From: Microbacterium paulum
GTDB lineage: Bacteria > Actinomycetota > Actinomycetes > Actinomycetales > Microbacteriaceae
Reading direction: 5' to 3'
NCBI RefSeq assembly: GCF_015707995.1
Contig: NZ_JAAGRY010000029.1
Span: 1 to 36,870, forward strand
DNA: 36,870 bases
Shown here: positions 25,411 through 33,408 of the stretch, in pieces
Numbering within the stretch: position 1 is the first letter of the stretch
How the letters are laid out: each line of letters starts with the position of its first letter
Translations under genes and position numbers: made by a program
Notes under the pieces: generated by a model
The model's database searches: none
What the model was told of the DNA's origin: nothing
Seen by the model: only the letters and a program-made list of their open reading frames with translations

Positions 25411-26229
25411 TCAGTCGGTCTCGGTGACGAGGCTGCGCTCGGCCTCCGACACCGTGGAGCTGTCGTCGTGCGCCAGGGCGAGCGCCGCCGCCCCGATGAT
25501 CCCCGCGTTGTTGCGGTGCACCGCGGGCACGATGGGGGTGTTCAGCGACAGGAGTGGCAGGAACTCGTCGGCGTGCTTCGAGACGCCGCCGCCGACGATG
25601 AACAGGTCGGGGCTCAGCACGAACTCGAGGTGGTCATAGTACTTCTGCAGGCGCTTCGACCACTCCTGCCAGCTGAGCTGCTCACGCTCGACGGCGGAGT
25701 ACGCCGCCCACCTCTCGAAATCGGTCGACTTGTTCGCGCGCTGCAGGTGGCCGAGCTCCGAGTTCGGGATCAGTACGCCGTTGTGCAGCAGCGCCGTGCC
25801 GATGCCCGTGCCGAGCGTCGTCAGCAGCACGAGCCCCTCGACGCCGCGAGCGGCTCCGTAGCGGGCCTCGGCGACACCGGCGACGTCGGCATCGTTGGCG
25901 AAGTGGATCTCGCGGCCGAGTCCGTCCTCGAAGAACTTCTCGGCCTCGAAGCCCACCCACGTGTCTGCGACGTTCGCCGCCGAAAGCGTGCGACCGTGCT
26001 TCACGATCGCGGGGAACGCGACGCCGAGCGGGATGTCCGCATCGGTCACGCCGAGGGTTCCGAGCACCGTCTTCACGGCGGCGAGCACGTCGTCGGGTTC
26101 CGCGCCCGTGGGCGTCGCGACCTTCACGCGCTCGCTCAGCAGGGAGCCGTCTTCAAGCTCCACCAGGGCAGCCTTGATGCCCGTGCCGCCGATATCCACT
26201 CCGACCGCTCGGGTCGCCTTCGTCGTCAT
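25411..26229 (-). CDS. ppgK: Polyphosphate glucokinase (ROK family)
   Basis: 272 residues from ATG 26229, which lies 7 nt after TATGGT; ATG 26241 in the same frame overlaps that box and is less likely. The N-terminal phosphate loop is VGVDIGGTGIKAAL, followed by the ROK-type LLTTLGTGIGTAL and NSELGHL. This combination is typical of actinobacterial enzymes that phosphorylate glucose using polyphosphate (and often ATP). It would feed glucose, including that freed from beta-galactosides, into glycolysis. Monocistronic, convergent with rnpB. Confidence 0.92.
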   Translation of the reverse strand: MTTKATRAVGVDIGGTGIKAALVELEDGSLLSERVKVATPTGAEPDDVLAAVKTVLGTLGVTDADIPLGVAFPAIVKHGRTLSAANVADTWVGFEAEKFFEDGLGREIHFANDADVAGVAEARYGAARGVEGLVLLTTLGTGIGTALLHNGVLIPNSELGHLQRANKSTDFERWAAYSAVEREQLSWQEWSKRLQKYYDHLEFVLSPDLFIVGGGVSKHADEFLPLLSLNTPIVPAVHRNNAGIIGAAALALAHDDSSTVSEAERSLVTETD

Positions 26230-26236
26230 GCTCTCC

Positions 26237-26242
26237 ACCATA
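26237..26242 (-). promoter_or_regulatory. -10 box of ppgK, leaderless start
   Basis: TATGGT on the minus strand, 7 nt before ATG 26229. The upstream in-frame ATG lies inside the hexamer. Confidence 0.5.
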
Positions 26243-26331
26243 CCGAGATCGGCTCCGGGCCGACGATCGCCCCTGTGGCGGTGCGTGGCCGCTCGTTAGG
26301 ATCGATACTGACCCACCGGAAGGAGCCCGCG

Positions 26332-26562
26332 ATGTTCGCCGGCGAAGACAAGTACTGGTACAACCTCAGGACCGGAAAGGTCGAGCGCGGCTTCGAGTCG
26401 CCTGCCATCGACCGCGTCGGACCCTTCGACACCGAAGAAGAGGCCGCAGCGGCCCCGAAACTCCTCGCCGAACGGTCGCGCGCGTGGGCGGAGGAAGAGG
26501 CTGCAGAGGATGCCTGGGGCTCGCCCAGCGGCGATGACGAGGCGGGCACGGCGGCCCGATAG
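26332..26562 (+). CDS. Small SPOR-like protein
   Basis: 76 residues, ATG 26332 after GGAAGGAG. The core KYWYNLRTGKVERG followed by RVGPFDTEEEAAAA is a short SPOR-like segment (WYN, T-G-V, GP, EEA pattern) widespread in actinobacteria, where it is often annotated as SPOR domain-containing protein. The tail is acidic and low in complexity. There is no signal or membrane segment, so binding to peptidoglycan is doubtful. Its TAG stop opens the -10 box of glnA2. Confidence 0.75.
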   Translation: MFAGEDKYWYNLRTGKVERGFESPAIDRVGPFDTEEEAAAAPKLLAERSRAWAEEEAAEDAWGSPSGDDEAGTAAR

Positions 26563-26565
26563 TCT
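26560..26565 (+). promoter_or_regulatory. -10 box of glnA2, overlapping a stop codon
   Basis: TAGTCT starting with the stop of the SPOR-like gene; TGACGA at 26535-26540 could be a -35 at 19-bp spacing. The 5' leader would be about 40 nt and ends in GGGAGAGGA before ATG 26614. Confidence 0.5.
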
Positions 26566-26613
26566 GGCCTTCGAGTCGGTCGCGCGTGCGCGGGCCGTGT
26601 GGGAGAGGACGCG

Positions 26614-27951
26614 ATGGACAAGCAGCGGGACTTCGTACTGCGCACGATCGAGGAGCGGGGCATCAAGTTCGTCCGCCTCTGGTTCACCGACGTGATCGGC
26701 ACCCTCAAATCGGTGGCGATCGCCCCCGCCGAGGTCGAGGGTGCGTTCACCGAGGGCCTCGGTTTCGACGGCTCGGCGATCGAGGGTCTCACCCGCTCGT
26801 ACGAGTCGGACCTCCTCGCCCATCCGGACCCGACGACCTTCCAGATCCTTCCCTGGCGGGGCGAGATCGACCCGACCGCGCGCATGTTCTGCGACATCAC
26901 GACGCCCGACGGACAGCCGGCCGTCGCCGACCCGCGTCACGTGCTCAAGCGCACGCTCGCGAAGGCCGCCGATGCCGGGTTCACGTTCTACACGCACCCC
27001 GAGATCGAGTTCTACCTGCTGAAGTCGTCGTCGTTCGGGCCCGACGGTCCCGAGCCGGTCGACTCGGCGGGCTACTTCGACAACGTGCCCGGGGGCACGG
27101 CGCACGACTTCCGCCGCCGCAGCGTCCGCATGCTCGAAGACCTCGGCATCTCGGTCGAGTACAGCCACCACGAGGGCGGCCCCGGCCAGAACGAGATCGA
27201 CCTGCGCTACGCAGACGCGCTCGCCACCGCCGACAACATCATGACGTTCCGCACGGTCGTCAAAGAGGTCGCGATCGAGCAGGGCGTCTACGCGACGTTC
27301 ATGCCCAAGCCACTCTCGGGAAGGCCCGGCAGCGGCATGCACACGCATATGTCGCTCTTCGAGGGCGACCACAACGCGTTCTACGAAGAAGGCGCCCAGT
27401 ACCAGCTCTCCAAGGTCGGCCGTCAGTTCATCGCGGGCCTGCTGACCCACGCGAACGAGATCGCCGCCGTCACGAACCAGTTCGTGAACTCGTACAAGCG
27501 GCTGTGGGGCGGCGACGAGGCGCCGAGCTTCATCTGCTGGGGCCACAACAACCGCTCCGCGCTCGTGCGCGTGCCGATGTACAAGCCGAACAAGGGGCAG
27601 TCCACGCGCGTGGAGTACCGCGCGCTCGACTCGGCGGCCAACCCCTACCTCGCTTACGCGCTGCTGCTCGCCGCGGGCCTCAAGGGCATCGAGGAGGGCT
27701 ACGAGCTGCCGCCCGAGGCCGAAGACAACGTCTGGTCGCTGACCGACGCCGAGCGCCGCGCGCTCGGCTACGCGCAGCTTCCCGCGAGCCTCGACCACGC
27801 GCTGGAGTACATGGAAGACTCGGAGCTCGTCGCCGAGACGCTCGGCGAGCAGGTCTTCAACTACGTGCTGCTCAACAAGCGCCGCGAGTGGCAGGAATAC
27901 CGCGCCCAGGTGACGCCCTTCGAACTGAACAGCAACCTGGAGATGCTCTAA
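26614..27951 (+). CDS. glnA2: Glutamine synthetase, GlnA2 type
   Basis: 445 residues, ATG 26614 with GGGAGAGGA upstream. Active-site segments are intact: PEIEFYLL (about residue 130), HHEGGPGQNEIDLRYADA, GMHTHMSLF, and VEYRALDSAANPYL. The C-terminal segment GYELPPEAEDNVW lacks the NLYDLP adenylylation site of GlnA1/GSI-beta, so GlnE is not expected to modify it. Length, end sequence and position directly before glnE match actinobacterial GlnA2. In mycobacteria and streptomycetes glnA2 and glnE lie beside glnA1; here glnA1 itself is missing from the window apart from a possible tail. Confidence 0.93.
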   Translation: MDKQRDFVLRTIEERGIKFVRLWFTDVIGTLKSVAIAPAEVEGAFTEGLGFDGSAIEGLTRSYESDLLAHPDPTTFQILPWRGEIDPTARMFCDITTPDGQPAVADPRHVLKRTLAKAADAGFTFYTHPEIEFYLLKSSSFGPDGPEPVDSAGYFDNVPGGTAHDFRRRSVRMLEDLGISVEYSHHEGGPGQNEIDLRYADALATADNIMTFRTVVKEVAIEQGVYATFMPKPLSGRPGSGMHTHMSLFEGDHNAFYEEGAQYQLSKVGRQFIAGLLTHANEIAAVTNQFVNSYKRLWGGDEAPSFICWGHNNRSALVRVPMYKPNKGQSTRVEYRALDSAANPYLAYALLLAAGLKGIEEGYELPPEAEDNVWSLTDAERRALGYAQLPASLDHALEYMEDSELVAETLGEQVFNYVLLNKRREWQEYRAQVTPFELNSNLEML

Positions 27952-27956
27952 CCGCC

Positions 27957-30956
27957 ATGTCGGCCGGCGAGCGGGCGTCGGGCCGTACCGCGCTCGCGCG
28001 GGACGGCTTCAGTGAACTCGGCGATGCCGACCGGCTGCTGGGCGAGCTGTCGGACGCGCTGGCCCTCTCGCGCGACGAGATCCTCGTCGGCGCCGACGGT
28101 GCGGCCGACCCCGACGCCGCACTCTCCGCCCTCGCACGGATCGCACGCCGCGACGCCTCCGCCGTCGCGGCGGCGCTGCGTCGGGGGGGAGCGACGCTGT
28201 GGTTGCTGCTGGGCGCCTCGAACGGGTTCGCGGACTTCTACCTGCGCCACCCGGACGAGCTGGCCCACCTCCCCGCCGCGGCGACGCCGCTGCCCACCGG
28301 CGACGAGCTGGTCGCCGAGCTGCGCGCGGCGGTCGAAGCGGATGCCGATGGGTTTGCCGCGCGCGGCGACGAGAGCGCGTGGGTGGCGCTCCGCACCCGC
28401 TACCGCCGCCTGCTCGCGCGGATCGCCGTGTTCGATCTCGCCGCTCCCGACCCGGTCGAGGTGCTGCCCGCGGTCGCCGCGGCTCTCGCCGATGCGGCGG
28501 GAGCCGCGCTCGAGGCATCCCTCAGCGTCGCGCGCACGCGCGTGGCCGGCGGCGCACCCGGCACGGGGCTCTTCCCCCGCGATCAGGTCGCCGCGACGCG
28601 CCTCGCGATCATCGGCATGGGCAAGACCGGGGCGCGCGAGCTCAACTACGTCAGCGACGTCGACGTCATCTTCGTCGGCGGCGGCACCGACGCCCTCGTC
28701 GCAGAGATCGGTGAGAGCCGCGTCATCGACATCGCGACGCGCCTGGCCGTGCAGACGATGCGCGGTATTTCGGGCATCGAGGTCGAGCCGCCGCTGTGGG
28801 AGGTCGACGCGAACCTGCGCCCCGAGGGCAAGCAGGGAGCGCTCGTGCGCAGCCTCGACTCGCATCTGGCCTATTACGACCGCTGGGCGAAGAGCTGGGA
28901 GTTCCAGGCGCTGCTCAAGGCGCGTCCGCTCGCCGGCGACCGCATGCTCGGTGCGGCATATGTCGAGGCGCTGCAACCGAAGGTGTGGACGAGCGCCGCG
29001 CGGGAGAACTTCGTCGACAGCGTGCAGCGCATGCGGGAGCGCGTGACGGAGTTCATCCCGCCCGCCGAGGTGCCGTATCAGCTGAAGCTCGGTCCCGGTG
29101 GCATCCGTGACATCGAGTTCACGGTGCAGCTGCTGCAGCTCGTACACGGACTCGCCGACGTCCGCATCCGTCAGCGCGGCACGCTCGACGCGCTCGAGGC
29201 CCTCGTCGCCGAGGGGTACATCGGGCGCATGGATGCCGCGGCGTTCGCCCGCGACTACCGCATGCTGCGCGTGCTCGAGCACCGGATGCAGCTGCGGGAG
29301 CTGCGTCGCACCCACCTCATGCCGCAGACGCCGGAGGGGCTCCGGGTGCTCGCGCGCGCGTCGCACCTGGCATCCGACGGTCCCGGCATCTGGGGGCTCT
29401 GGGAAGGGATCAAGCGCGAGGTGCGCGAGATCCACGTGCGCCTGTTCTACCGGCCGCTCCTGTCGGCAGTGGCCGCTCTCCCCGCCGAAGAGCAGCAGCT
29501 CTCCACGGCGCAGGCGCATGATCGTCTCGCTGCGATCGGCTTCAGAGACCCGGCCGGTGCCCTGCGGCACATCGGCGCGCTCACCGGCGGGCTGAGCCGC
29601 AAGGCGACCATCCAGCGTCACCTCATGCCGATCATGATCCGCTGGTTCGCCGACGGGGTCGACCCCGACTACGGCCTGCTCGCGTACCGGCGCATCAGCG
29701 AACGCCTCGGCGACACGCCCTGGTTCCTGCGCATGCTGCGCGACTCGTCGGGCGCGGCCGAACGGCTCACCCACGTGTTGTCGGGGTCGCGCTACATCGG
29801 CGAGCTGATGGAGTGGATCCCCGAGTCGGTCGCCTGGCTCGATTCAGAAGACCAGCTACGGCCGCGCAGCGGCGTCGCCCTGCAAGAGGAGGCGCGCGCG
29901 ATCCAGACGCGGCACGAGACCATCGGCGACGCGATGCGCGCCGTGCGGAACCTGCGCCGCCGTGAACTGCTGCGCCTGGCGTTCGGCGCGATCCTCGGCA
30001 CCCTCACGATCGAAGAGCTCGCCGAGGGGCTCACGACGGTCAGCGAGGTCACGATCCAGGCGACCCTGCGGGCCGTGCGGCGAGAGATCGTGCCGCCCGA
30101 AGATGCGGCGCTCGATTTCTCGGTGATCGCGATGGGCCGCTTCGGCGGCGGCGAACTGGGATTCGGGTCAGACGCCGACGTGCTCTACGTGTACGACGCG
30201 AACGGGATCGACCCCGAACGGGCGCACGAACTGTCGCGCCAGCTCGTAGCGGGGCTGCGCAACTACTCCGAAGACCAGCGCGTGCCGTTCGACCTCGACG
30301 CCGATCTGCGTCCCGAGGGGCGGAACGGCCCGCTCGTGCGTTCCCTGGACTCCTACGCCGAGTACTACCGGCGCTGGTCGCTGTCGTGGGAGGCGCAGGC
30401 GCTGCTGCGCGCGCGGGGCGTCGCGGGCAGCGTGACCCTCATCCGCCGCTTCATGGCGATCGCCGACGAGGTGCGTTACCCGGCGCACGTCGCGGTGCAG
30501 GATCTGCGCGAGATCAAACGCATCAAGGCCCGCGTCGAGAACGAGCGCCTGCCGCAGGGCGTCGACCGCACGCGGCACGTGAAGCTCGGGCCGGGCGGCC
30601 TCAGCGATGTGGAGTGGCTCGTGCAGCTGCTGCAGCACGCGCATGCGCACGCGCTGCCGGGTCTGCGCACGACGTCGACGCTCGACGCGCTCGAAGCGGC
30701 GCGGCAGGCGGGCCTGGTACCGGATGCCGCGGCCGCGCGCCTGGCCGCATCGTGGCGTCTCGCGAGCCGGCTGCGCTCGGCGAACACCCTGCTGTCGGGG
30801 CAGACGAGCGATGTGCTCCCGACCGACCGGGCCAAGCTCGACGGCATCGGGCGGCTCCTGGAGTACCCGGCCCGGTCCGCGACGCTGGTCGAGGAGGAGT
30901 GGCTGCGCACCGCGCGCCGTGCGCGCCGCGACTTCGAGAAGCTCTTCTACGGGTGA
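27957..30956 (+). CDS. glnE: Glutamine synthetase adenylyltransferase/deadenylase
   Basis: 999 residues from ATG 27957, 5 nt after the glnA2 stop, so co-transcribed. It has two nucleotidyltransferase domains: the N-terminal adenylyl-removing one with GMGKTGARELNYVSDVDVIF (about residue 220), and the C-terminal adenylylating one with AMGRFGGGELGFGSDADVLY (about residue 724). Between and after them are helical regulatory regions. It adds or removes AMP on GlnA1 in answer to nitrogen state. An open frame runs on upstream through glnA2 in the wrong phase; glnE starts at 27957. Confidence 0.95.
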   Translation: MSAGERASGRTALARDGFSELGDADRLLGELSDALALSRDEILVGADGAADPDAALSALARIARRDASAVAAALRRGGATLWLLLGASNGFADFYLRHPDELAHLPAAATPLPTGDELVAELRAAVEADADGFAARGDESAWVALRTRYRRLLARIAVFDLAAPDPVEVLPAVAAALADAAGAALEASLSVARTRVAGGAPGTGLFPRDQVAATRLAIIGMGKTGARELNYVSDVDVIFVGGGTDALVAEIGESRVIDIATRLAVQTMRGISGIEVEPPLWEVDANLRPEGKQGALVRSLDSHLAYYDRWAKSWEFQALLKARPLAGDRMLGAAYVEALQPKVWTSAARENFVDSVQRMRERVTEFIPPAEVPYQLKLGPGGIRDIEFTVQLLQLVHGLADVRIRQRGTLDALEALVAEGYIGRMDAAAFARDYRMLRVLEHRMQLRELRRTHLMPQTPEGLRVLARASHLASDGPGIWGLWEGIKREVREIHVRLFYRPLLSAVAALPAEEQQLSTAQAHDRLAAIGFRDPAGALRHIGALTGGLSRKATIQRHLMPIMIRWFADGVDPDYGLLAYRRISERLGDTPWFLRMLRDSSGAAERLTHVLSGSRYIGELMEWIPESVAWLDSEDQLRPRSGVALQEEARAIQTRHETIGDAMRAVRNLRRRELLRLAFGAILGTLTIEELAEGLTTVSEVTIQATLRAVRREIVPPEDAALDFSVIAMGRFGGGELGFGSDADVLYVYDANGIDPERAHELSRQLVAGLRNYSEDQRVPFDLDADLRPEGRNGPLVRSLDSYAEYYRRWSLSWEAQALLRARGVAGSVTLIRRFMAIADEVRYPAHVAVQDLREIKRIKARVENERLPQGVDRTRHVKLGPGGLSDVEWLVQLLQHAHAHALPGLRTTSTLDALEAARQAGLVPDAAAARLAASWRLASRLRSANTLLSGQTSDVLPTDRAKLDGIGRLLEYPARSATLVEEEWLRTARRARRDFEKLFYG

Positions 30957-30994
30957 GGCCCCAGCCGCGGTTGTAAGCCCGCGCCCGGCCGCCG

Positions 30995-31072
30995 CAACTG
31001 CAAGGCCGCGGCGGCGACACGCCGACGATCGGGCCGCGCAGGCGGCGTGTCGCGCAGGATGCCTTGCAGTTG
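30995..31072 (+). terminator. Two-block inverted repeat after glnE
   Basis: CAACTGCAAGGC (30995-31006) pairs with GCCTTGCAGTTG (31061-31072), and GCGACACGCCG (31014-31024) pairs with CGGCGTGTCGC (31043-31053), with a 7 by 7 internal bulge. It starts 39 bp after the glnE stop and probably ends glnA2-glnE transcription, but it is longer than a normal terminator. Confidence 0.6.
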
Positions 31073-31133
31073 GGGCGCGAGGCATCCAGCCCTGACCGTG
31101 CCCACGTGCCAAACCCCCACCGCAACGCCGAAC

Positions 31134-31164
31134 GCCCCGGCATTCAGGGATCGGATGCCGGGGC
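31134..31164 (-). terminator. Hairpin, probable terminator of the truncated glnA1
   Basis: A 10-bp perfect stem (31134-31143 with 31155-31164) around an 11-nt loop. On the minus strand it begins 22 bp after the TGA at 31188-31186. Confidence 0.6.
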
Positions 31165-31185
31165 CTTGCGCGGTGCGTTGGGAGA

Positions 31186-31206
31186 TCAGACGCCGAAGTA
31201 CAGCTC
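31186..31206 (-). other. Possible 3' end of glnA1 and island attachment site
   Basis: On the minus strand the bases read ELYFGV then stop TGA (31188-31186). Glutamine synthetase I proteins end in a closely similar string (EF-LYYDV, ELYFGV-like), and in actinobacteria glnA1 lies convergent to glnE, exactly this place and strand. Upstream in the same frame the codons (SDPQA and before) no longer look like glutamine synthetase, so homology stops within a few codons. The simplest reading is that an integrase used the glnA1 3' end as its target, leaving one att copy here with a terminator beyond it. The intact gene should lie across the island. Confidence 0.5.
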
Positions 31207-31247
31207 GGCTTGAGGATCTGAGAACCGGAGGGGGTTCCGCAGGCTCA

Positions 31248-31273
31248 CACTTCCCTGCAAACACAGGGAAGTG
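31248..31273. repeat. 10-bp inverted repeat in the island's left end
   Basis: CACTTCCCTG (31248-31257) and CAGGGAAGTG (31264-31273), a perfect 10-bp dyad with a 6-nt spacer. Position near the presumed att site and upstream of the excisionase-like gene suggests an integrase arm or excisionase/repressor site, but this is inferred. Confidence 0.7.
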
Positions 31274-31393
31274 CAATGGTGAGTATGGGTGGGGTCGCTG
31301 CTGCGGCTGTCCGAGAACCCGTCCGTTTACTCGATTCTTGGCCGTCCTACGGGTCGCTGGAGGTCTGCGGGTGGTGCCGCCTACCTCATTGGT

Positions 31394-31618
31394 ATGAGCG
31401 ACGACCGCCCCCGCCTCTGGACTCCGCAGGAGCTTGCGGAGTACACGGGCATCCCGATCAGGACGCTCGCCGACTGGCGAACAGAGCGTGCGCGCAGCCG
31501 AGGTCTCGGGTTGCCGCTCGTCGCACTCTCGTCGCACAACGTCCGCTACCGCGATGGGGATGTCGAGGCGTTCATCGCGCGGCGGATCGTGGCCCCGACG
31601 GATAGGGCGGGCGACTGA
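31394..31618 (+). CDS. Excisionase-like helix-turn-helix protein
   Basis: 74 residues from ATG 31394. LWTPQELAEYTGIPIRTLADW is a MerR/excisionase-type helix-turn-helix, and RYRDGDVEAFIARRIV is the usual wing and end. Such proteins direct excision or control the integrase of mobile elements. The stop overlaps the ATG of the integrase remnant (TGATG), as in intact xis-int pairs. Confidence 0.8.
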   Translation: MSDDRPRLWTPQELAEYTGIPIRTLADWRTERARSRGLGLPLVALSSHNVRYRDGDVEAFIARRIVAPTDRAGD

Positions 31619-32548
31619 TGGCGCGGCCGAAGCGCGTGCTCGGCGAACTCGGCAAGGTGACCTACACCGTCGAGCCGAACGGCACAGCTCATGACCGTCG
31701 CTGAGCTGGCGACGACGTGGCTGAAGACGGCGTACCACGACGACGATCCGCGGGTGCTGCGTCAGCGCCGCGAGCAGACCGTCGATGGATACGCCTCGGT
31801 GGTGCGCGCGCATGTCATCCCGCGCGCCGGGGCCATCCCCATCGCCAACATCACCGCCGACCGTGCTGATGGGCTGCTTATGGACATCGCACGGGAGAAG
31901 TAGGTGACGACCGCGAACAAGGTTCGGAACGTGATGTCGCTCATGTTCGACTGGGCGATCCAGCAGGGACACCTCTCGGCTGCCGGGTCGATCCAGAACA
32001 CACGGTACGGAGCGGTCGTCGTGGCGAACCCGATCCGTGCGACCAGGCGAGCGGACGAGCCGGACACGGTGTACTTCGAACTCGACGCGGTGCAGGTCAA
32101 GTACATCCTCCACCTCATCCGCGAGGTGTGGCCCGGGCGGCACCGGAAGCGGTATCCGGTGGGCCGACGGCCCAACTACAAGCTGCTCGCCGACTACATC
32201 CTCATCACGCTCGGCACCTCCGAGCGGACAGCAGAACCGATTGCGATCCGGTTCCAGGACGTGCGGTTCGAGGCAGTGGAGCAGCCGGATGGAAGCCTCA
32301 CGATGGAGGCGCTCGTCTGGGTGGGCGGGACGATGGTTCGCACGAAGTCCCGCGGCCTGTTTCGCCAGGACTCGCCCAAGGCGGAGCGGCAGAAGCGTTG
32401 GGTTCGCGTTCCGAAGTTCGCGGCGAAGGTACTGAGCGAACTCGTGGCGAGCCACGTTCCCGACCCCGAACGGAATCCAGACCACGTGCTGTTCACGACC
32501 GAGCGCGGCCGTCCGCGCGACCCCAGCGCGGTCGGCGAACTGCTGAGC
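31618..32548 (+). pseudogene. Tyrosine integrase remnant
   Basis: Three blocks of one gene are visible. MARPKRVLGELGKVTYTV starts at 31618 but meets TGA at 31702. A second block in another frame starts at 31691 with MTVAELATTWL, so part of the N-terminal domain is deleted. That frame reaches LLMDIAREK and TAG at 31901-31903, then continues in phase with TANKVRNVMSLMFDWA (a TCG to TAG change would explain it). The catalytic domain start is seen (TLGTSERTAEPIAIRFQDV, where TG-R-GE is normal). The part with the His-X-X-Arg and Tyr nucleophile is absent: at about 32545 the reading passes into a different HTH protein. It cannot be active. Confidence 0.85.
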
Positions 32549-32761
32549 ATGATGACCCCCGAGCAGGTCGCCGACGCGATGGGCGTGTCTCGTCCTACTA
32601 TCTCGCGGAAGATCAAGGCGGGGGAGATTCGCGCGGTCAAGGTCGGCAATCGCAATCGCATCCCCTACGAGGAGTTCGAGCGGTACTGGCGCAAGACGAT
32701 GGGCGACCTCGTGGAGCTGACGCGCGATGAACTCCGTGACGACCTCTTCGGTGATCAGTGA
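32549..32761 (+). CDS. HTH antitoxin-like protein (partner of PIN toxin)
   Basis: About 70 residues from ATG 32549 or 32552. MTPEQVADAMGVSRPTISR is an excisionase-type HTH, followed by IKAGEIRAVKVGNRNRIP and an acidic end. This is the arrangement of DNA-binding antitoxins found before PIN-domain toxins. The reading frame is continuous with the integrase remnant upstream, so a fused product from an upstream start cannot be excluded. There is no obvious Shine-Dalgarno sequence before its ATG. It overlaps the toxin gene by 11 bp. Confidence 0.7.
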   Translation: MMTPEQVADAMGVSRPTISRKIKAGEIRAVKVGNRNRIPYEEFERYWRKTMGDLVELTRDELRDDLFGDQ

Positions 32762-33407
32762 GCTGACGCGCGTTCTCCTGGACGCGAACATCATCGCCAA
32801 GCCCGCCACTCGGACTCTGCTGGTCGTCGGCGGGGTGCCGAGCGGCTTCCGCGCCTTCTGGAGCCGGGCTGCCGAGCGGGAGGCCCAGGTGCACATGCGC
32901 CCGAGGGCGTTGCCGCCGTCGAGTGTCCGGGAGCGATTCGACGTCTTGCTCGGGCCGACCGGCACGGGTGGGGAACGCTTCGGAGGCACGAAGGGCGCGG
33001 ATCGGCAGATCCTTGCCGATGCTGCGGCCGCGGGCGGGCGCTTCCTCGTCACCGAGGATGTGGACGACTACGGGCTGGACGATCTTGCTAGCGTCGGCAT
33101 CTCGGCGGCGAACCCCGATCTGTTCCTCGCCGCGCGGCTCACCCGCGATGCCTACTCGACGGTGATCGACCTGTTCGTTGAGCGTCAGCTCAACCCGCCG
33201 ACCACGCCCGCGCAATTCCACGCTGCCATCGCCAAAAACCACCCGCGCCTGTTCGCCGCACACGCGGACCTCTACGAGGTCGAACCCGAACACGGCATCC
33301 ACGGCGAACCGGAGGTGATCTTTCGCGGCGCGCGCTGCCTGCGCTGCGAGCAAATCACCGCCGACCCCGCCACGATCGTCGACGGGCTCGGCCCGGAGTG
33401 CCGCTGA
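32751..33407 (+). CDS. PIN-domain toxin-like protein with Cys-containing tail
   Basis: 218 residues from GTG 32751; ATG 32727 is an alternative giving 226. PIN acidic residues are visible in VLLDANIIAKP, KGADRQILADAA and FLVTEDVDDYG. PIN toxins cut RNA and are held in check by the adjacent antitoxin. The C-terminus is unusual: RCLRCEQITADPATIVDG then LGPECR, which resembles the small zinc-binding C-X2-C...GPxC motif (DUF6011-like) of phage and plasmid proteins. It meets the helicase remnant tail to tail with a 1-bp gap. Confidence 0.72.
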   Translation: MISELTRVLLDANIIAKPATRTLLVVGGVPSGFRAFWSRAAEREAQVHMRPRALPPSSVRERFDVLLGPTGTGGERFGGTKGADRQILADAAAAGGRFLVTEDVDDYGLDDLASVGISAANPDLFLAARLTRDAYSTVIDLFVERQLNPPTTPAQFHAAIAKNHPRLFAAHADLYEVEPEHGIHGEPEVIFRGARCLRCEQITADPATIVDGLGPECR

Positions 33408-33408
33408 G

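Noticed and set aside
26586..30956. Apparent 1456-codon gene spanning glnA2 and glnE
   Set aside because: The first part is glnA2 read in the wrong phase. glnA2 has its own stop at 27951 and glnE its own ATG at 27957.
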